From: Pseudacidovorax sp. NFM-22
Lineage (GTDB): Bacteria; Pseudomonadota; Gammaproteobacteria; Burkholderiales; Burkholderiaceae_C
Reading direction: 5' to 3'
Assembly: GCF_021401245.1 (NCBI RefSeq)
Contig: NZ_JACBFY010000005.1
Span: 496,001-560,000 of the forward strand
DNA: 64,000 nt
Shown: one piece after another, positions 17,044-24,927 of the stretch
Position numbering within the stretch: the first letter of the stretch is position 1
Layout of the letters: every line of letters starts with the position of its first letter
Program-made: the position numbers and the translations under genes
Notes under the pieces: model-generated
What the model saw: the letters and a program-made list of their open reading frames with translations, nothing else
The model's database searches: none
What the model was told of the DNA's origin: nothing

Positions 17044-17958
17044 CTACTTCGACGGCACGACCGGGGCCAGCAGATCCGACAGCGCGGGCATGTCCTTCAG
17101 CGCCGTATGCCGTGCCCGGATGGCCAGCACGCCGCGCACGCGGGCCGGGTCGAGCGAGAGATCGCGCTGCAGCCCGCCGTCGGACGCGAGCAGGTCGTCG
17201 AGCACGCAACCGGCCGCCGCCGCATCCAGGCCTTCGTGCCGCGCCATGAGCACGTCGCAGGCCTCGGCGCGGTGGGCTGGCACGTGCAGCCAGTCGATGG
17301 CCTCGCGGTAGGCCCGCATGAAGGCCTGCGCCTGCGGTGCATGGGCCGCCAGCCAGCGCTGGCGCGCCGCCCCCACCGTCCCTATGTAGGGGCCGATGAG
17401 CGGCCCGGCCTGGGCCAGGATGCGAAAGCCGCGCGACGCGGCCAGCCGCTCGTAGGGCACGCGCAGCAGCGTGGCATCGTGCGCGCCGGCCAGCAGTTGC
17501 TGGTAACGGGCCGCGGTGCCGCCTGCGCTCACGATGCGAACGTGCTCGCCGCCCAGGCCCGCCTGCGCCAGCATGTCGCGCAGCACGAAGGCAAAGCCCG
17601 TGGTGAGCGCGTCCACCGACAGCGTGCAACCCGCCAGGGCCTGCAGCGATGCGATTTCGGGCCGCGCGACCAGCGCCAGGAAGCCGCCGTCGCCGCCCAT
17701 GAAGGCCCGCAGGTCTGGCGGCTCGGGCAACTCGGCCTCGCCCTGGCCGAGCTGGTAGGCGGCGATGTTGTCGAAGCCACACAGGCCGATGTCGGCCTCG
17801 CCGTTCATTAGCGCCTGCACCAGGAAGCGCGAGTTCGGTGTGTAGGCCAGCGAGACGGCGAGTCCGTGCGCGGCGAAGACTCCGCGCGACTGGCCGATCC
17901 AGATCGGCAGGTTGAAGGCGCCGTCGAAGGCCAGCAGGCGCAGTGGATAGGCGGTCAT
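17044..17958 (-). CDS. NMT1/THI5-like substrate-binding protein without signal peptide
   Basis: The protein has 304 aa from ATG 17958 (preceded by GAGG; an ATG six codons upstream is possible). The pattern FDGAFNLPIWIGQSRGVFAAHGLAVSL, then GEADIGLCGFDNIAAYQLG and DGGFLALVARPE, identifies the SsuA/THI5-like (NMT1) ABC binding-protein fold. It differs from an ordinary receptor in having no export signal: the mature-type sequence starts at residue 4. It could be a cytoplasmic ligand-binding or pyrimidine-related protein, or its signal may lie in an unrecognised alternative start. It follows the LacI gene by 34 bases, so it is probably co-transcribed with it and functionally tied to the divergent ABC cluster. 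Confidence 0.6.
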   Translation of the reverse strand: MTAYPLRLLAFDGAFNLPIWIGQSRGVFAAHGLAVSLAYTPNSRFLVQALMNGEADIGLCGFDNIAAYQLGQGEAELPEPPDLRAFMGGDGGFLALVARPEIASLQALAGCTLSVDALTTGFAFVLRDMLAQAGLGGEHVRIVSAGGTAARYQQLLAGAHDATLLRVPYERLAASRGFRILAQAGPLIGPYIGTVGAARQRWLAAHAPQAQAFMRAYREAIDWLHVPAHRAEACDVLMARHEGLDAAAAGCVLDDLLASDGGLQRDLSLDPARVRGVLAIRARHTALKDMPALSDLLAPVVPSK

Positions 17959-17992
17959 GCGCACCTCGCTGCACAAGGCGCGGCAGCGCGCC

Positions 17993-19042
17993 TCAGGCGT
18001 CGGCGGCGCCGGTGGACTGGCGCACCACCAGCTCGGGCTGGAACACGATCACGCGCGGCGGCCGCGGTGCCTCGGCAGTGGCGCGCGCCTCGATCTCCTC
18101 GATCATCAGGGTGCCGGCCTGCCGTCCCATCTCCAGATGCTGCATGCGCACGGTGGTCAGCGGTGGACTCACCAGGTCGGCCATCAGCATGTCGTTCTGG
18201 CCCACCACCGACAGGTGCTGCGGCACCACCAGGCCCGCCTGGCGCGCCGCCTCGTAGGCGCCCAGCGCCAGCAGGTCGTTGGCCGCGCACACGGCCGTGA
18301 AGGGCGGGCGCGCCTGTGGGCCGTGCCCGGCCAGCCGCTGCTGCATCGCCTTCAGGCCGGCATCGCGGCCCGTGCCATCGGCCACGGCCACGGCTTGGGG
18401 TTCGAGCCCATGACGGGCCAGGGCCGCCGTCGCAAAGCGCAGCCGTTCGATGCCCAGTTGCATGTTCTGCGGCGTGGCCAGCAGCGCGATGCGCCGGTGT
18501 CCCAGCGCATGCAGATGGTCGATGGCCAGGCTGGCGGCCCGCTCGCGGTCGCCATGCACGGCGCTGAAGCGTCCATCGGGATCGGCCCGCGAGGTGAGCA
18601 CGGCGGGCAGGCCGGCCTTGGCCAGGGCAGCGAGCAACTCGTCGTCCAGCGTGGCCACCACCACGCCGTCCACCCGCTGCCACAGCAGCCGCTCGACCAT
18701 CGCCTTGCCCGAGGGCACGGCGTTCATGCTCACCACCAGGGGAAAGAAGCCGCGCGGAACGATGGCCGCCTCCACGCCCTGCATGATCTGGGCGGTGACC
18801 ATGTTGGTCATGTCGGGCACGAGCACGCCGATGACCATCGAGCGGCCCCGGCGCAGCGAGGCGGCTGCACGGTTGGGGCGCCAGCCCAGCTCCTTGGCCG
18901 CGGCCTCCACCTTGGCGACGATGTCGCGGCTGATGAGGTGGCGCCGCTCGGGATCGAGGGCCCTCGACACCGTGGAGAGATGGACGCCCGCATGCTTGGC
19001 GACTTGCCGCAATGTGGCGGGCGCAGAGGGCGGCACTGTCAT
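17993..19042 (-). CDS. LacI-family transcriptional regulator
   Basis: The 349-aa protein has a DNA-binding head with TLRQVAKHAGVHLSTVSRAL at residues ~10-29 and the hinge helix (NRAAASLRRGRS). The periplasmic-binding-protein-like core begins VIGVLVPDMTNMV, with the effector-domain block FTAVCAANDLLALGAYEAARQAGL. ATG 19042 was chosen because it places the helix-turn-helix at the usual distance; an ATG five codons upstream is an alternative. The two identical TGCAACCGGTTGCA palindromes at 23128 and 23238 are classic LacI-type operators and are its likely targets, together controlling the amidohydrolase genes and the divergent ABC transporter. Confidence 0.88.
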   Translation of the reverse strand: MTVPPSAPATLRQVAKHAGVHLSTVSRALDPERRHLISRDIVAKVEAAAKELGWRPNRAAASLRRGRSMVIGVLVPDMTNMVTAQIMQGVEAAIVPRGFFPLVVSMNAVPSGKAMVERLLWQRVDGVVVATLDDELLAALAKAGLPAVLTSRADPDGRFSAVHGDRERAASLAIDHLHALGHRRIALLATPQNMQLGIERLRFATAALARHGLEPQAVAVADGTGRDAGLKAMQQRLAGHGPQARPPFTAVCAANDLLALGAYEAARQAGLVVPQHLSVVGQNDMLMADLVSPPLTTVRMQHLEMGRQAGTLMIEEIEARATAEAPRPPRVIVFQPELVVRQSTGAADA

Positions 19043-19154
19043 GGAGCGGCGGATCATACAAGGGGCATGGCGGGGTACGGCCCTGCAGGAAGGGGGTCGG
19101 CGACAGCGAAGGCGGGGGCGTCCTGGACATGCATTTCTCCTGCTTCGGAATCGG

Positions 19155-20570
19155 TCAGGCGCGCGCGGGCCAGCGGGGCTGCGCGAGGCGTTCGAAGCCC
19201 GCCTCGGCCAGCAGTTGCGCGGCATCGGCCCGTGCCGCGGCCATCACGGCGTCGGCATCGGGCACCTGCGGAAAGTGGCCGTCCTGCATCGCGATGCGGC
19301 CATCGACCATCACCAGCGTGGCGTCGGCACCGCGGCAGCCGCGCACGAAGGCGGTGAGCGGGTCTTCGATCATCTGCAGATGGGCGCGGCGGCGGTCGAA
19401 GAGCACGAGGTCGGCGCGCTTGCCGGGCTCCAGCGAGCCGATCTCGCGCTCCAGCCCCAGCGCCCGCGCCGCACCCAGCGTGGCCATGGCCAGCGCCTGG
19501 CGGGGCGTGATGGCATCGCGGTCGCCGTAGCGCACGGCCTGCAGGAAGCAGCAGGCCTTGATCTGCTCGACCATGTCGACGCTGTAGTCGACGGCCGGGC
19601 CGTCGGTGCCGAGCGCGCAGCGGATGCCGGCCTCGTGCATGGCGCGCCAGGGCCCCAGGCCGCCGCCGCGGATCGACTCGGAGGTGGGCGTGTAGACGAC
19701 CGAGGCGCCGCGCCGGGCCACCTTCTGCAGATCCTCGTCGCTGAAATGGATGCCGTGCTTGAGGATCCAGCGGTGGTCGAGCACGCCCAGCTGCTCCAGG
19801 TATTCGACGTCGCTGCGGCCAGTCTGGCGGCGGTACTTGGTGAAGCCCATGCGCATCGACAGCGTGCCGCCGGACATGTGGACCGCCACGCGCAGGTCGA
19901 GCGCCTGGGCCAGCGCATGGCCCGCGCGCACCAGGCTGTCGGAGCTGCGGCCCATCTCCGTATGGTGGGCATTGCATTCGACGGTCAGGGCCGTGCGCGT
20001 CATGCCGTTGGCACCGCCCTCCAGGGCCTGCACCAGGGCGCCGATCTGCCGCGTGGCCTCGGCCTCGTCCCAGGGATGCTCGGGCAGCTTGGGCGTGCGG
20101 CACTGGAAGGGAATGGCCAGCACCTGCCGCAGTCCGGCCTGGGCCATGGCCTCGGCCGCGTCGTGCGTGAGCTCGGGCCAGGAAAAGGGCGACTGGTGGT
20201 TGAGCACGCAGGTGGTGCCGGTGCGCAGCATCTCCAGCGCGGCCAGCCGCGCCGAGTTGCGCACCGCCGGGCGGCGCATGGCGCGTCGGCTGTGGGCGCT
20301 GAAGTCGCGCGCCCAGGGTTCGAGCAGCATGCCGTCCGCCAGGCCCTTGAGCAGGTTCATGTGCAGGTGCTGGTGCATGTTGACCAGCCCCGGCGTCAGG
20401 AAGCGGCCACCGGCGTCCACGGTGCGCACGCCGTCCGGCACGCCGGGCAGCGCCGCCATGGGCCCGACGGCGACGATGCGTCCGCCCTCCACCAGGACGA
20501 AGCCCTGCGGATGGATGTCGCCGGCCTCGTTGCCGGTGATCACGCAGGCATTGGCAAAAAGGGTGCGCAT
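19155..20570 (-). CDS. Amidohydrolase (cytosine/guanine deaminase-like, ATZ/TRZ type)
   Basis: This 471-aa TIM-barrel hydrolase has the small beta-sandwich formed by both termini (N: VEGGRIVAVGP; C: SLEPGKRADLVLFD). Metal residues look intact: MHQHLH at ~residue 66, the His in VAVHMSGG, the His in KHGIHFSDED and the Asp in LGTDGPA. The usual H-x-x-E glutamate, which shuttles protons in deaminases, is Gly in HMSGG, so the chemistry may differ from hydrolytic deamination. Substrates of the family are N-heterocycles, amidines and triazines. It lies 47 bases after its paralogue in a LacI-controlled unit. The ATG is preceded by GGAA. Confidence 0.78.
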   Translation of the reverse strand: MRTLFANACVITGNEAGDIHPQGFVLVEGGRIVAVGPMAALPGVPDGVRTVDAGGRFLTPGLVNMHQHLHMNLLKGLADGMLLEPWARDFSAHSRRAMRRPAVRNSARLAALEMLRTGTTCVLNHQSPFSWPELTHDAAEAMAQAGLRQVLAIPFQCRTPKLPEHPWDEAEATRQIGALVQALEGGANGMTRTALTVECNAHHTEMGRSSDSLVRAGHALAQALDLRVAVHMSGGTLSMRMGFTKYRRQTGRSDVEYLEQLGVLDHRWILKHGIHFSDEDLQKVARRGASVVYTPTSESIRGGGLGPWRAMHEAGIRCALGTDGPAVDYSVDMVEQIKACCFLQAVRYGDRDAITPRQALAMATLGAARALGLEREIGSLEPGKRADLVLFDRRRAHLQMIEDPLTAFVRGCRGADATLVMVDGRIAMQDGHFPQVPDADAVMAAARADAAQLLAEAGFERLAQPRWPARA

Positions 20571-20617
20571 GGCGGTTCCTTCGATCGGTGCGGAATGGGG
20601 GCCGGCCGGGGTTCGCG

Positions 20618-21931
20618 TCATGCCGCCGCCCCGTGAAGCCGGGCCAGCAGTGCCGCACGTCGCGCCCGGCCTTCCTCGGCCAGCGCGGCGTCGTCGTGCC
20701 GGGCCGGCGCCGTGGCGGCATGGATGCGGCGACCACCCACGAAGACGGCATGCGCGTCCCGCGCGCGCCCGCAGCACACGAAGGTGGAGACCGGCTTGTG
20801 CGAGACCTGGAAGTGCGGCGCACGCATGTCGAAGACCGCCACGTCGCCCTGCTTGCCCGGCTCCAGCGAGCCGATCTCGTCCAGCAGGCCCAGCGCCCGC
20901 GCGCCGCCCAGGGTGGCGGCCTCCAGTGCCGCCTCGGCGGACATCGCGGTGGGATCGAGGTTCAGGGTGTTCTGGACCATGACCAGCGCCTTCATCTCCT
21001 CGACCATGTCGACGGTGCAGCTCGCCGCCGGCCCGCCCGTGCCGATGGCGAAGTGCCCGCCCTGGCGCAGCAGCGCCGTCCAGCTGGTGCAGGCGCGGCC
21101 CAGGGCGGCGTCCGCCAGCGGCTGCGCCACGCCCGTGCAGCCGGACTCCAGCATGAGCATCAGGTCGGCCGGCCCGAGCCGGTCCAGACCCTCGATCAGC
21201 CAGCGCGAATCGAGCAGGCCGAGCTCCATCAGATGCGTGATGGCGCTGCGGCCCTGCCTGCGCAGGGCCGCCTGCCAGGACGCCTCGTCGGCACGCCCCC
21301 CAGGCTGCGTGAAGAGGCGAAGCCCGTGCCGGTCGGCAAGGGCGGCGGCGCGCACCAGCTGCGCCTCGTCCACGGCGCCGGTGCAGATCGACACCGGGTC
21401 GCTGCGCACCGACAGGGCCAGGCGCAGCAGTGGGTCGGAGACGTTGCAGGCGTGCCGGGCGAGGTCTTCACCCGTGGCGGCGAAGTCGAGGCAGGCCACC
21501 TGGCGCAGGCCGTGCGCACCGAAGGCCGCGGTGGCCGCCGCCAGCCGCGCGGCCGTGGCAGCACCGGGCACGTGGTGCAGCACGGTGGTCACGCCGCCGG
21601 TCGCCAGCTCGGCGGCCGCCAGTTGCGCGGCGGCGCGCACGTCCTCGTCGTGCAGCATCGACTCGGCCGCGGCGCAGCGGGCCGGGTCTGCGGCGCCCGG
21701 CCAGCCCATCAGCAGATGCTCCCAGGGCCGGTGGCTGGCATCGATCAGGCCGGGCAGCACGATCATGCCGCTGGCGTCCAGCCGCTCGCCCTCGAAGCCA
21801 TCGGGAATGCGGGCCTGCGGCCCGGTGCTGGCGATGCGGCCGTCGTCGCCGATGAGCACGAAGCCGCCGGCAAAGACCTCCCGCGCCGCGTTCATCGTGA
21901 CGACATGGCCGCCGTGGATGAGGATGGCCAT
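20618..21931 (-). CDS. Amidohydrolase paralogue lacking metal ligands (candidate pseudoenzyme)
   Basis: The 437-aa protein is collinear with the neighbouring amidohydrolase, including GGVTTVLHH, the SLEPGKQGDVAVFD sandwich and TLGGARALGLL. All metal positions differ. The first H-x-H becomes SHRPWEH, where Pro replaces the second His. The barrel His becomes Gln in FTQPGG. The GIH His becomes Asp in GLDRLG. The essential Asp of GTDG becomes Gly in IGTGGPA. The frame is intact and codon use is normal, so it is maintained rather than decaying. A regulatory or structural partner, or a metal-free ligand binder, is more likely than a hydrolase. It is nine bases from the M24 gene and 47 from its paralogue. 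Confidence 0.7.
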   Translation of the reverse strand: MAILIHGGHVVTMNAAREVFAGGFVLIGDDGRIASTGPQARIPDGFEGERLDASGMIVLPGLIDASHRPWEHLLMGWPGAADPARCAAAESMLHDEDVRAAAQLAAAELATGGVTTVLHHVPGAATAARLAAATAAFGAHGLRQVACLDFAATGEDLARHACNVSDPLLRLALSVRSDPVSICTGAVDEAQLVRAAALADRHGLRLFTQPGGRADEASWQAALRRQGRSAITHLMELGLLDSRWLIEGLDRLGPADLMLMLESGCTGVAQPLADAALGRACTSWTALLRQGGHFAIGTGGPAASCTVDMVEEMKALVMVQNTLNLDPTAMSAEAALEAATLGGARALGLLDEIGSLEPGKQGDVAVFDMRAPHFQVSHKPVSTFVCCGRARDAHAVFVGGRRIHAATAPARHDDAALAEEGRARRAALLARLHGAAA

Positions 21932-21939
21932 GCGCTGCC

Positions 21940-23097
21940 TCAGCCGCAGACGGTCACTTCGGACGGCGACGCATGCATGGAGACGTAGCCGTGCGGCGTG
22001 ATCAGGCCCATCTGCCCCAGCTGCATGCCGACCCTCTCGTCGGCGGTCGTCGGGTTGGGCTGCAGCACGATGGTCACGCCCGGCTCCAGGGTGTAGGGCA
22101 CATGCGGCGGCGCGAAGTTGGGGCCCAGGGCCGGCGGCAGGATGTCGACGCCGAAGCCGTGCAGCAGCCCGTCCACCGTGGTGTAGCCCGCGTCCCGGAT
22201 GCTCAGCGACACCTCGCGCAGCTCGTCGAGCGTGACGCCGGGCTTCATGGCCTCGGCCAGCGCGTCGTGCGCCGTCTTGAGCACGCCATACAGGTGCGCG
22301 TACTGCGCGGTGGGCTCGCCCAGGAAGAAGGGCCGCAGCAGCTGGGCCGAGTACATGCCGTAGCTCACGGTCAGCTCGGTGTTGATCACGTCGCCCATCT
22401 GCAGCTTGCGACGCGACAGGATCTGGTTGGGCACGCAGCTTTCCGAGGCCGCCATGGGCGTGCTGTTGAGGTAGAGGAAGTTGGGCTGGCAGCCGAACTG
22501 CCAGGCCACTTCCTCGCTCAGCACCAGCAGTTCGCGCTCTTCCACACCGGGGCGGATGGCCGCATGCAGGGCCGCCATCACCCGGTCGCAGCCGGCCGCG
22601 GCCACGCGCTGCCAGGCCAGCTCCTCCTCGCTCTTGCGGATGCGCAGGCGCTTGAAGGGCATGCTCAGGTCGCTCCATTGCGCATCGGGCACCAGGCCCA
22701 GCAGGCGCGTGTGCTCCTGATGGAACATGGGCCCGACCAGCCCGATGGCGGCATCGGCCAGGCCGCGGCTGCGCAGCTCTGCCGCGATCACGGCCGGCGC
22801 GTCGCGGCTGCTCCGGCGCACGTCGGCGATGCGCGACAGGTCCCGCGCGGTGGCGAAGTGGTTGTGGTGCGTGATCCAGAGCACGGGCTCGCCTTCCACC
22901 GGCACGAGGCAGTAGGCCTCGTGGAAGGGCGCCACTTCCGTCACGTAGTGGATGTCCGCCTGGTAGTGCCGGCGCGAGCCGCTGTGGCCGAACAGCAGCA
23001 GGGCGCGCACGCCACGCTCCTGCGCCAGCCCACGCACGGCCGCCAGGCGCCGCGCCATTTCGCCGTCGCTGAAGCGCGGCAGTCCTTCGATGCTCAT
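21940..23097 (-). CDS. M24-fold (creatinase/prolidase-like) protein with atypical active site
   Basis: The protein has 385 aa from ATG 23097, which has a good GGAGG; in-frame ATGs further upstream lie within the promoter/operator. The N-terminal creatinase domain is followed by the pita-bread domain after residue ~160. The HGFG His is kept. The ligand Asp pair is replaced (NTELTVSYGMYSAQ), the first ligand Glu is Gln (VLQPNP) and the last is Gly (MQLGQMG). A dinuclear-metal peptidase is therefore unlikely. Metal-independent creatinase-like C-N hydrolysis is possible. As first gene of the LacI-controlled leftward operon it should act on the imported compound or its product. Confidence 0.7.
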   Translation of the reverse strand: MSIEGLPRFSDGEMARRLAAVRGLAQERGVRALLLFGHSGSRRHYQADIHYVTEVAPFHEAYCLVPVEGEPVLWITHHNHFATARDLSRIADVRRSSRDAPAVIAAELRSRGLADAAIGLVGPMFHQEHTRLLGLVPDAQWSDLSMPFKRLRIRKSEEELAWQRVAAAGCDRVMAALHAAIRPGVEERELLVLSEEVAWQFGCQPNFLYLNSTPMAASESCVPNQILSRRKLQMGDVINTELTVSYGMYSAQLLRPFFLGEPTAQYAHLYGVLKTAHDALAEAMKPGVTLDELREVSLSIRDAGYTTVDGLLHGFGVDILPPALGPNFAPPHVPYTLEPGVTIVLQPNPTTADERVGMQLGQMGLITPHGYVSMHASPSEVTVCG

Positions 23098-23127
23098 GGA
23101 AACCTCCAGAGAAATGCCCGGCGTGAA

Positions 23128-23141
23128 TGCAACCGGTTGCA
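23128..23141. promoter_or_regulatory. LacI-type operator, leftward copy
   Basis: TGCAACCGGTTGCA is a perfect 14-bp palindrome with the central CG typical of LacI-family sites. It lies three bases downstream of the leftward -10 and so would block that promoter. An identical copy lies 110 bp away. Confidence 0.75.
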
Positions 23142-23143
23142 TG

Positions 23144-23173
23144 ATCATATGCAAAGCTCGCAGTCCGGCGCAA
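23144..23173 (-). promoter_or_regulatory. Leftward promoter of the M24/amidohydrolase operon
   Basis: On the minus strand, TTGCGC (23173-23168) and TATGAT (23149-23144) are spaced by 18 bases. The operator at 23128-23141 lies immediately downstream. Confidence 0.5.
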
Positions 23174-23198
23174 GCGAACGTACGAGAAACAAAATCGT

Positions 23199-23228
23199 TT
23201 GACAGGCATTACGAGGTGCGGCACGATT
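23199..23228 (+). promoter_or_regulatory. Rightward promoter of the ABC transporter operon
   Basis: A perfect TTGACA stands at 23199-23204. The matching -10 is weak (CACGAT or ACGATT around 23222-23228), so the exact hexamer is uncertain. The operator at 23238-23251 would cover the start region. Confidence 0.4.
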
Positions 23229-23237
23229 CTCTTCAAG

Positions 23238-23251
23238 TGCAACCGGTTGCA
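23238..23251. promoter_or_regulatory. LacI-type operator, rightward copy
   Basis: This is the second exact copy of TGCAACCGGTTGCA. It is 59 bases before the ATPase start codon and just downstream of the rightward promoter. Finding the identical 14-mer on both sides of a divergent region is strong evidence for a single shared repressor. Confidence 0.75.
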
Positions 23252-23309
23252 GTCACCAAGGATTGAACGTGACCCTTTCGACGCGCATCACCCGCAGGGC
23301 GGGCCCGCC

Positions 23310-24083
23310 ATGAACCGTCCCGCCATCGAGATCCGGGCGCTCACCAAGCGCTATACCAACGGGGGCGAGGCGCTGGTCGCCCTGCAGTCCTTCGACGTGA
23401 CGGTCGAGGAAGGTGCCTTCGTCGCAGTGGTGGGCCCCTCGGGCTGCGGCAAGTCCACCCTGCTCAAGACGCTTGGCGGCCTGCAGCCCTACTCCGAAGG
23501 CGGCGTGGCCATCCGCGGCGAGCCCGTGCGGGGGCCGCGCAAGGACATCGGCATCGTCTTCCAGTCGCCGGTGCTCTTTCCCTGGCGCACGGTGCTGCAG
23601 AACGTGCTGCTGCCGGCACAGATCCTGCGACTCGATCCCGCCCGGCATGCCGCCGTGGCGCGCGAGCTGCTGGCGCTGGTCGGCCTGGCCGATTTCGCGT
23701 CCCGCTATCCGTGGGAGCTGTCGGGCGGCATGCAGCAGCGCGCGGCCCTGGCCCGGGCGCTGGTCAACGACCCCACGCTGCTGCTCATGGACGAACCCTT
23801 CGGTGCCCTGGACGCCATGACGCGCGAGCACATGAACGTGGAGCTGCAGCGCATCTGGCTGGAGCGGCGCAAGACGGTGCTGCTCATCACCCACTCCATC
23901 GCCGAGGCGGTGTACCTGGCCGACCGCGTGCTGGTGATGTCGCCGCGGCCGGGGCGGCTCATCGACGACATCCGCATCGACCTGCCCCGGCCGCGGGGCC
24001 TGGAGGTGATGGCCTCGCCGGAATTCGGGGCCCATGTGGCGCACATCCGTGCGCTGTTCAACCTGCGCGGAGGCGTGGACTGA
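23310..24083 (+). CDS. ABC transporter ATPase (nitrate/taurine/sulfonate type)
   Basis: The 257-aa ATPase resembles SsuB/TauB/NrtD. Walker A is GPSGCGKST at ~residue 43, the Q-loop region is IGIVFQSPVLFPWRTVLQNV, the signature LSGGMQQRAALARAL and Walker B LLLMDEPFGALD. The C-terminal SPRPGRLIDDIRIDLPRPR is typical of this subfamily. The ATG at 23310 gives the standard N-terminus; an upstream in-frame ATG at 23199 lies in the promoter and is rejected. Its stop overlaps the permease start (TGATG). Confidence 0.87.
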   Translation: MNRPAIEIRALTKRYTNGGEALVALQSFDVTVEEGAFVAVVGPSGCGKSTLLKTLGGLQPYSEGGVAIRGEPVRGPRKDIGIVFQSPVLFPWRTVLQNVLLPAQILRLDPARHAAVARELLALVGLADFASRYPWELSGGMQQRAALARALVNDPTLLLMDEPFGALDAMTREHMNVELQRIWLERRKTVLLITHSIAEAVYLADRVLVMSPRPGRLIDDIRIDLPRPRGLEVMASPEFGAHVAHIRALFNLRGGVD

Positions 24084-24868
24084 TGATGACCCGACGACAA
24101 CTGGCCATGGTGATCGCGCTGTTCCTGTGCACGCTCCTGCTGTGGGAGGCGGTGTGCCGCCTGGGCGCGGTGCCCAACTATGTGCTGCCCTCGCCCAGCG
24201 AGGTGTTCGCCGCGCTGGTGCGCGGCCTGGCCTCGGGCATGTACCTGCGCCATGGCGCCGTCACGCTGCTGGAGACGCTGCTGGGCTTCGTCATCGGCAC
24301 CGGCCTGGGCCTGCTGCTGGGCACGCTGATCGCCACCTACCGCTACGTGGACATGCTGATGTATCCCTACATCATCATGTTCCAGTCCATGCCCAAGGTG
24401 GCGCTGGCGCCCATCTTCGCGCTGTGGCTGGGCCTGGGCATGCAGTCCAAGGTGTTCAGCGCCGCCATCATCTGCTTCTTCCCGCTCATGGTGAACACCA
24501 TCGCCGGCCTGCGCTCGGCCGACGAGGACCGGGTCAGCCTGATGCTGTCGCTGGGCGCCTCGCCCTGGCAGGTCTTCCGGCACCTGCGCCTGCCCGGCGC
24601 GCTGCCCTTCGTCATCGCCGGGCTGGAGCTGGCGGTGGTGCTGTCGCTCATCGGCGTGATCGTGGCGGAGTTCGTGGGCGCCGAGGCGGGCCTGGGCACG
24701 CTGATCCAGACCATGAGCTTCAACATGGACGTGGCCGGCCAGTTCTCGGTGCTGCTGCTGCTGTCGGTGATCGGCCTGGTGCTCAACCGCCTGATCAAGA
24801 TGCTGCGCCGGCGCGTGCTGTTCTGGGACCCTTCCGAGAAGGCACGCCGGGCGACGCCCAGCGTCTGA
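24083..24868 (+). CDS. ABC transporter permease (SsuC/TauC type)
   Basis: This 261-aa inner-membrane protein has about six hydrophobic segments. The N-terminus MMTRRQLAMVIALFLCTLLLWE leads into VPNYVLPSPSEV, usual in this family. The EAA-type coupling loop is visible as LMLSLGASPWQVFRHLRLPGALP around residues 152-175. The C-terminus (NRLIKMLRRRVLFW) is standard. It should pair as a homodimer with the ATPase encoded just before it. The start overlaps the ATPase stop; the second ATG, one codon in, is equally usable. Confidence 0.87.
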   Translation: MMTRRQLAMVIALFLCTLLLWEAVCRLGAVPNYVLPSPSEVFAALVRGLASGMYLRHGAVTLLETLLGFVIGTGLGLLLGTLIATYRYVDMLMYPYIIMFQSMPKVALAPIFALWLGLGMQSKVFSAAIICFFPLMVNTIAGLRSADEDRVSLMLSLGASPWQVFRHLRLPGALPFVIAGLELAVVLSLIGVIVAEFVGAEAGLGTLIQTMSFNMDVAGQFSVLLLLSVIGLVLNRLIKMLRRRVLFWDPSEKARRATPSV

Positions 24869-24927
24869 CCGCGCCCCGCGGGCGCCGCCCGCACCCCGAT
24901 CCCACCCTTGAACCGGAGCCGTCGTCC

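Noticed and set aside
20618-21931. Calling this gene a cytosine deaminase
   Set aside because: The metal ligands required for that activity are absent on inspection of every motif.
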